Source: Mycobacterium sp. UM_WGJ (lineage in GTDB: Bacteria > Actinomycetota > Actinomycetes > Mycobacteriales > Mycobacteriaceae). Taken from it: 58,182 nt of DNA. This document shows, one piece after another, positions 56,117 through 58,182 of the stretch (positions are counted from its first letter, which is position 1; each line of letters begins with the position of its first letter). The translations under genes and the position numbers were made by a program. The notes below the pieces were generated by a model. It ran no database searches. It was not told the origin of the DNA and saw nothing but the letters and a program-made list of their open reading frames with translations. The stretch spans positions 1-58,182 of the forward strand of contig NZ_AUWR01000036.1 of assembly GCF_000455125.1 (NCBI RefSeq). The letters are read 5' to 3'.

Positions 56117-56503
56117 GGGGCTGAAAGGTTTCGACTGCGTGTGTCGAATCAAGGGAAGCGTGCCGGTGCAGGCAGGAGACCACCGTAAGCGTCGCTGTAA
56201 ACAAGTAAGCGCCAAGGCACTTACGCCGGCTAAGGTCGCTCTCCAGAGCGACTTCGCCCTCGCTGCCTAAGCGAGGCGGGCCTGTCAGACCGGGAGCTCC
56301 CTCGGCCCGGACCCTGGCATCGACTAGAGGGATCCACCGATACGTCCGGTCGCGGGATTTATCGGGACACCAACAGCGACTGGGATCGTCATCTCGGCTG
56401 GTTCGCGTGACCGGGAGATCCAAGTAGAGGCATAGCGAACTGCGCACGGAGAAGTCTTGAGGGAATGCCGTAGGACCCGGGTTCGATTCCCGGCAGCTCC
56501 ACC
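56117..56503 (+). ncRNA. ssrA: Transfer-messenger RNA (tmRNA)
   Basis: The 5' end (GGGGCTGAAAGGTTTCGAC) and 3' end (GGTTCGATTCCCGGCAGCTCC) are the tRNA-like domain: GGGGCTG pairs with CAGCTCC, and GGTTCGATTCC is the T-arm. The interior holds the message: resume codon GCC at 56211 then 19 sense codons and TAA at 56268-56270, coding AKALTPAKVALQSDFALAA. The final LAA is the ClpXP recognition end. Mature RNA is about 387 nt. The encoded 3' end is ACCG rather than ACCA, so the last A must be added. It acts with SmpB to rescue stalled ribosomes. Confidence 0.95.
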
Positions 56504-56508
56504 GAAGC

Positions 56509-56543
56509 GGGACGGGCCAGGACGAAAAGTCCTGGCCCGTCCC
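56509..56543 (+). terminator. Strong hairpin terminator of ssrA
   Basis: GGGACGGGCCAGGAC (56509-56523) and GTCCTGGCCCGTCCC (56529-56543) form a perfect 15-bp stem with the loop GAAAA, beginning 6 bp after the mature tmRNA. No T-run follows, which is usual in mycobacteria. It should stop the transcript efficiently. Confidence 0.85.
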
Positions 56544-56789
56544 CGTTCCAGCTCAACCTCAACCGAGGCACCTGGCGCTCGCTTACACCTGCACGGTGGC
56601 GATTGCGCCGATGAGATGATCCGCTGGGGCTTATCCTGTTCGCGTCCCGCCCTGTGGCGAGGCCTCGATCGTGATGTGTGCCAGCGCTGCGCACCGTCAT
56701 GCGCTCACGCGAAATCGAGTGGACATCTGTCGCGTTGAAAGCTCGGCGCACAAGGAAGTAGGAACGGTGTTGACCGAGATGACGCGCAG

Positions 56790-57575
56790 ATGACCGACGG
56801 CGCAGCCGACGCACGAGGACGCCTGCTGGGAAAGTCGGCGGTGATCACCGGGGCAGCCCTTGGCATCGGTCGGGCCACCGCCGTGCTCTTCGCACGCGAA
56901 GGTGCGCGTCTGGTCGTGACTGACATTCAAGGCGAGCCGCTGCTGGCGCTCGCCGAGGAACTGCGGCACGCCGGGGCGCAGGTTGAGACCGTCGTCGGCG
57001 ACGTCTCGGTCCAGAGCGACGCGAAACGAATGATCGGCGCGGCGATCGACCGCTTCGGACGGCTCGATGTGCTGGTCGCCAACGCCGGCATCATCCCGCT
57101 CGGCGATGCGCAAGAAGTGACCGCCACCGACTGGGACAACGTGATGGCCATCGACGGCCGCGGCATGTTCCTCACGTGCAAATACGCAATCGAGGCAATG
57201 CTGTCAACCGGCGGCGGCGCGATCGTGTGCCTCTCGTCGATCTCGGGACTGGCCGGGCAGAAGCGACAGGCGGCCTACGGGCCGGCCAAGTTCATCGCCA
57301 CCGGTTTGACCAAGCACTTGGCGGTCGAGTGGGCCGACCGGGGAATCAGAGTCAACGCTGTTGCCCCCGGAACGATTCGCACCGAGCGAGTCAAACGGTT
57401 GCCGGAGGAGCCGGGGGGCTCAGAGTATGTGGCGGCGGTCGAACGCATGCACCCGATGGGCCGTATCGGCGAACCGGCCGAAGTTGCCAGCGCCATCGTC
57501 TTCCTCGCTTCCGACGACGCCTCCTTCATCACCGGAGCCGTGTTGCCCGTCGACGGGGGATACCTCGCCCAATAG
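56790..57575 (+). CDS. Short-chain dehydrogenase/reductase
   Basis: This 261-residue classical SDR has the cofactor motif GAALGIG (residues 21-27; TGxxxGIG family), NAG (98-100), and the catalytic Ser150, Tyr163 and Lys167 (YGPAK). The acidic residue after strand 2 (VVTDIQ, Asp45) favours NAD over NADP. It lies about 245 bp after the ssrA terminator, so it has its own promoter. The substrate, a hydroxy or keto compound, cannot be told from the sequence. Confidence 0.85.
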   Translation: MTDGAADARGRLLGKSAVITGAALGIGRATAVLFAREGARLVVTDIQGEPLLALAEELRHAGAQVETVVGDVSVQSDAKRMIGAAIDRFGRLDVLVANAGIIPLGDAQEVTATDWDNVMAIDGRGMFLTCKYAIEAMLSTGGGAIVCLSSISGLAGQKRQAAYGPAKFIATGLTKHLAVEWADRGIRVNAVAPGTIRTERVKRLPEEPGGSEYVAAVERMHPMGRIGEPAEVASAIVFLASDDASFITGAVLPVDGGYLAQ

Positions 57576-57673
57576 CGCTCTCCCCGTTGGTTCCACCGAT
57601 AGAACACCGGCACTTTCATGAGGGGAGATCGGCGGTCCAACCCGCGATATGCGTTGCCTTGGATAGTGGAGTC

Positions 57674-58114
57674 CTAGTGCGGCGTCAGACCGGCCACGTA
57701 ATAGCAGGGCCAGACCTTCTCCCCGGGAAGCCCCGGCCTGGGCATGGCGCCGGGCGCGAACCATTCGGGACCGGTGCTGTACATCCAGCAGTTCTTGTCC
57801 GCCAGGTCGCCCTTCTTGGAGGCATCGTTGTTGGTGGGGTTGTTCGGCGGGTTGGCGTTGGACGGGTTGTTGTTGGATGGGTTGTTGTCGGGAGCATCGG
57901 GCCGCGGCGGCGAGAATCCCTTCTGCTGCTGTTCGTCCTGCTGTTCCTGGTTCTCGGCCGGCTCCTGCTGAGTTGAGGGCTCCGGGTCGGCCCAGGCCAT
58001 CGGTGCACAGGCGAGGACGATGCCCGCGGCAGCCCCGGCCGAGACGGCTTTGGCAGTGGTGACGACGAAGCGCCCAACCCATCGGCGAGAACGCGTCCAT
58101 ACCCAATCAGTCAT
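57674..58114 (-). CDS. Secreted Asn/Pro/Gln-rich protein of unknown function
   Basis: This 146-residue protein has a signal peptide (basic RSRRWVGR, hydrophobic core, AWA cleavage near residue 42). A low-complexity region rich in Gln and then Asn/Pro follows (residues 45-100, with NNPSNNNPSNANPPNNPTN), and finally a folded C-terminal part with two Cys (KNCWMYSTGPEWF, VWPCYYVAG) likely to form a disulfide. The start is ATG 58114 with GGAGAGG just upstream. The IS element lies 51 bp upstream of the start. The family is unknown to me; similar short secreted proteins occur in mycobacteria. Confidence 0.75.
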   Translation of the reverse strand: MTDWVWTRSRRWVGRFVVTTAKAVSAGAAAGIVLACAPMAWADPEPSTQQEPAENQEQQDEQQQKGFSPPRPDAPDNNPSNNNPSNANPPNNPTNNDASKKGDLADKNCWMYSTGPEWFAPGAMPRPGLPGEKVWPCYYVAGLTPH

Positions 58115-58165
58115 CGGCCTCTCCAGTCCCAGCGTGACGATCTGCTGATTTCGCACAGTAGGCGA

Positions 58166-58182
58166 TGAATCCCCCCGGCGTG
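58166..58182 (+). mobile_element. Left end of the same IS6110-like element, partial
   Basis: The last 17 bases of the window, TGAATCCCCCCGGCGTG, are identical to the left end of the element at 92-76, in the reverse orientation. The element therefore continues to the right, outside the window. The preceding bases (58161-58165) are the interrupted chromosomal sequence; no target duplication can be assessed without the other end. Confidence 0.8.

Noticed and set aside
57579-57628. Inverted repeat TCTCCCC/GGGGAGA between the SDR gene and the secreted protein gene
   Set aside because: Only 7 bp with a 36-nt loop; too weak to call a terminator.

Overview
The window is a GC-rich stretch of a mycobacterial chromosome (Mycobacteriaceae, probably a non-tuberculous species). 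The evidence is the run prfB - mscS-like - proline-rich membrane protein - ftsE - ftsX - smpB - ssrA beside fprA, and the group hisN - fadE24 - fadE23 - response regulator - nuoA..N. I recognise both as gene sets also found in M. tuberculosis (around Rv3100c-Rv3106 and Rv3137-Rv3158). An IS6110-like left end is also present. Gene names rest on recognition by eye; no database search was run.

Layout. (1) 1-110: the left end of an IS3-family, IS6110-like element running out of the window, inserted after codon 6 of an unknown gene. (2) 174-2658: a PucR-type regulator, an HdeD-like membrane protein and a small coiled-coil protein. (3) 2884-10967: a lipid-catabolic block with a 3-hydroxyacyl-CoA dehydrogenase-family alcohol dehydrogenase, oleate hydratase, an AtoE-type short-chain fatty acid transporter, a TetR regulator, a Baeyer-Villiger monooxygenase (BVMO), an HSL-family esterase and a MerR regulator, with two clear palindromic operators. 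(4) 11038-20874: assorted lipid, redox and hydrolase genes, including a divergent pair of transcription units (APH-type kinase + unknown protein / TetR + PIG-L + Gfo/Idh/MocA) around one promoter region. (5) 20914-36583: a complete, tightly overlapping 14-gene nuoA-N operon (complex I), preceded by an atypical CheY-like protein. (6) 37293-44881: an eight-gene operon with overlapping ends (cupin dioxygenase, hydrolase, CoA transferase, HMG-CoA-lyase-like, TetR, acyl-CoA dehydrogenase, APH kinase, DUF6285), then fadE23/fadE24. (7) 47806-56543: hisN, fprA, prfB, the cell division and trans-translation genes, and the tmRNA gene ssrA with a strong terminator. (8) 56790-58114: a short-chain dehydrogenase and a secreted Asn/Pro-rich protein. 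(9) 58166-58182: the same IS left end again, in the opposite orientation.

Two systems stand out. Region 3 gathers the enzyme classes needed to cleave oleate: hydration, oxidation of the alcohol to a ketone, Baeyer-Villiger insertion and ester hydrolysis. Region 6 joins an LvaA/LvaB/LvaC-like set (phosphorylation and elimination of a 4-hydroxyacyl-CoA) to a homogentisate-dioxygenase-like enzyme, a CoA transferase and a C-C lyase, which suggests an uncharacterised catabolic pathway. Its promoter shares an AAAAGTAA operator element with the fadE24-fadE23 promoter.

No stretch longer than 300 bases lacks a gene. I saw no tRNA, rRNA or CRISPR array.
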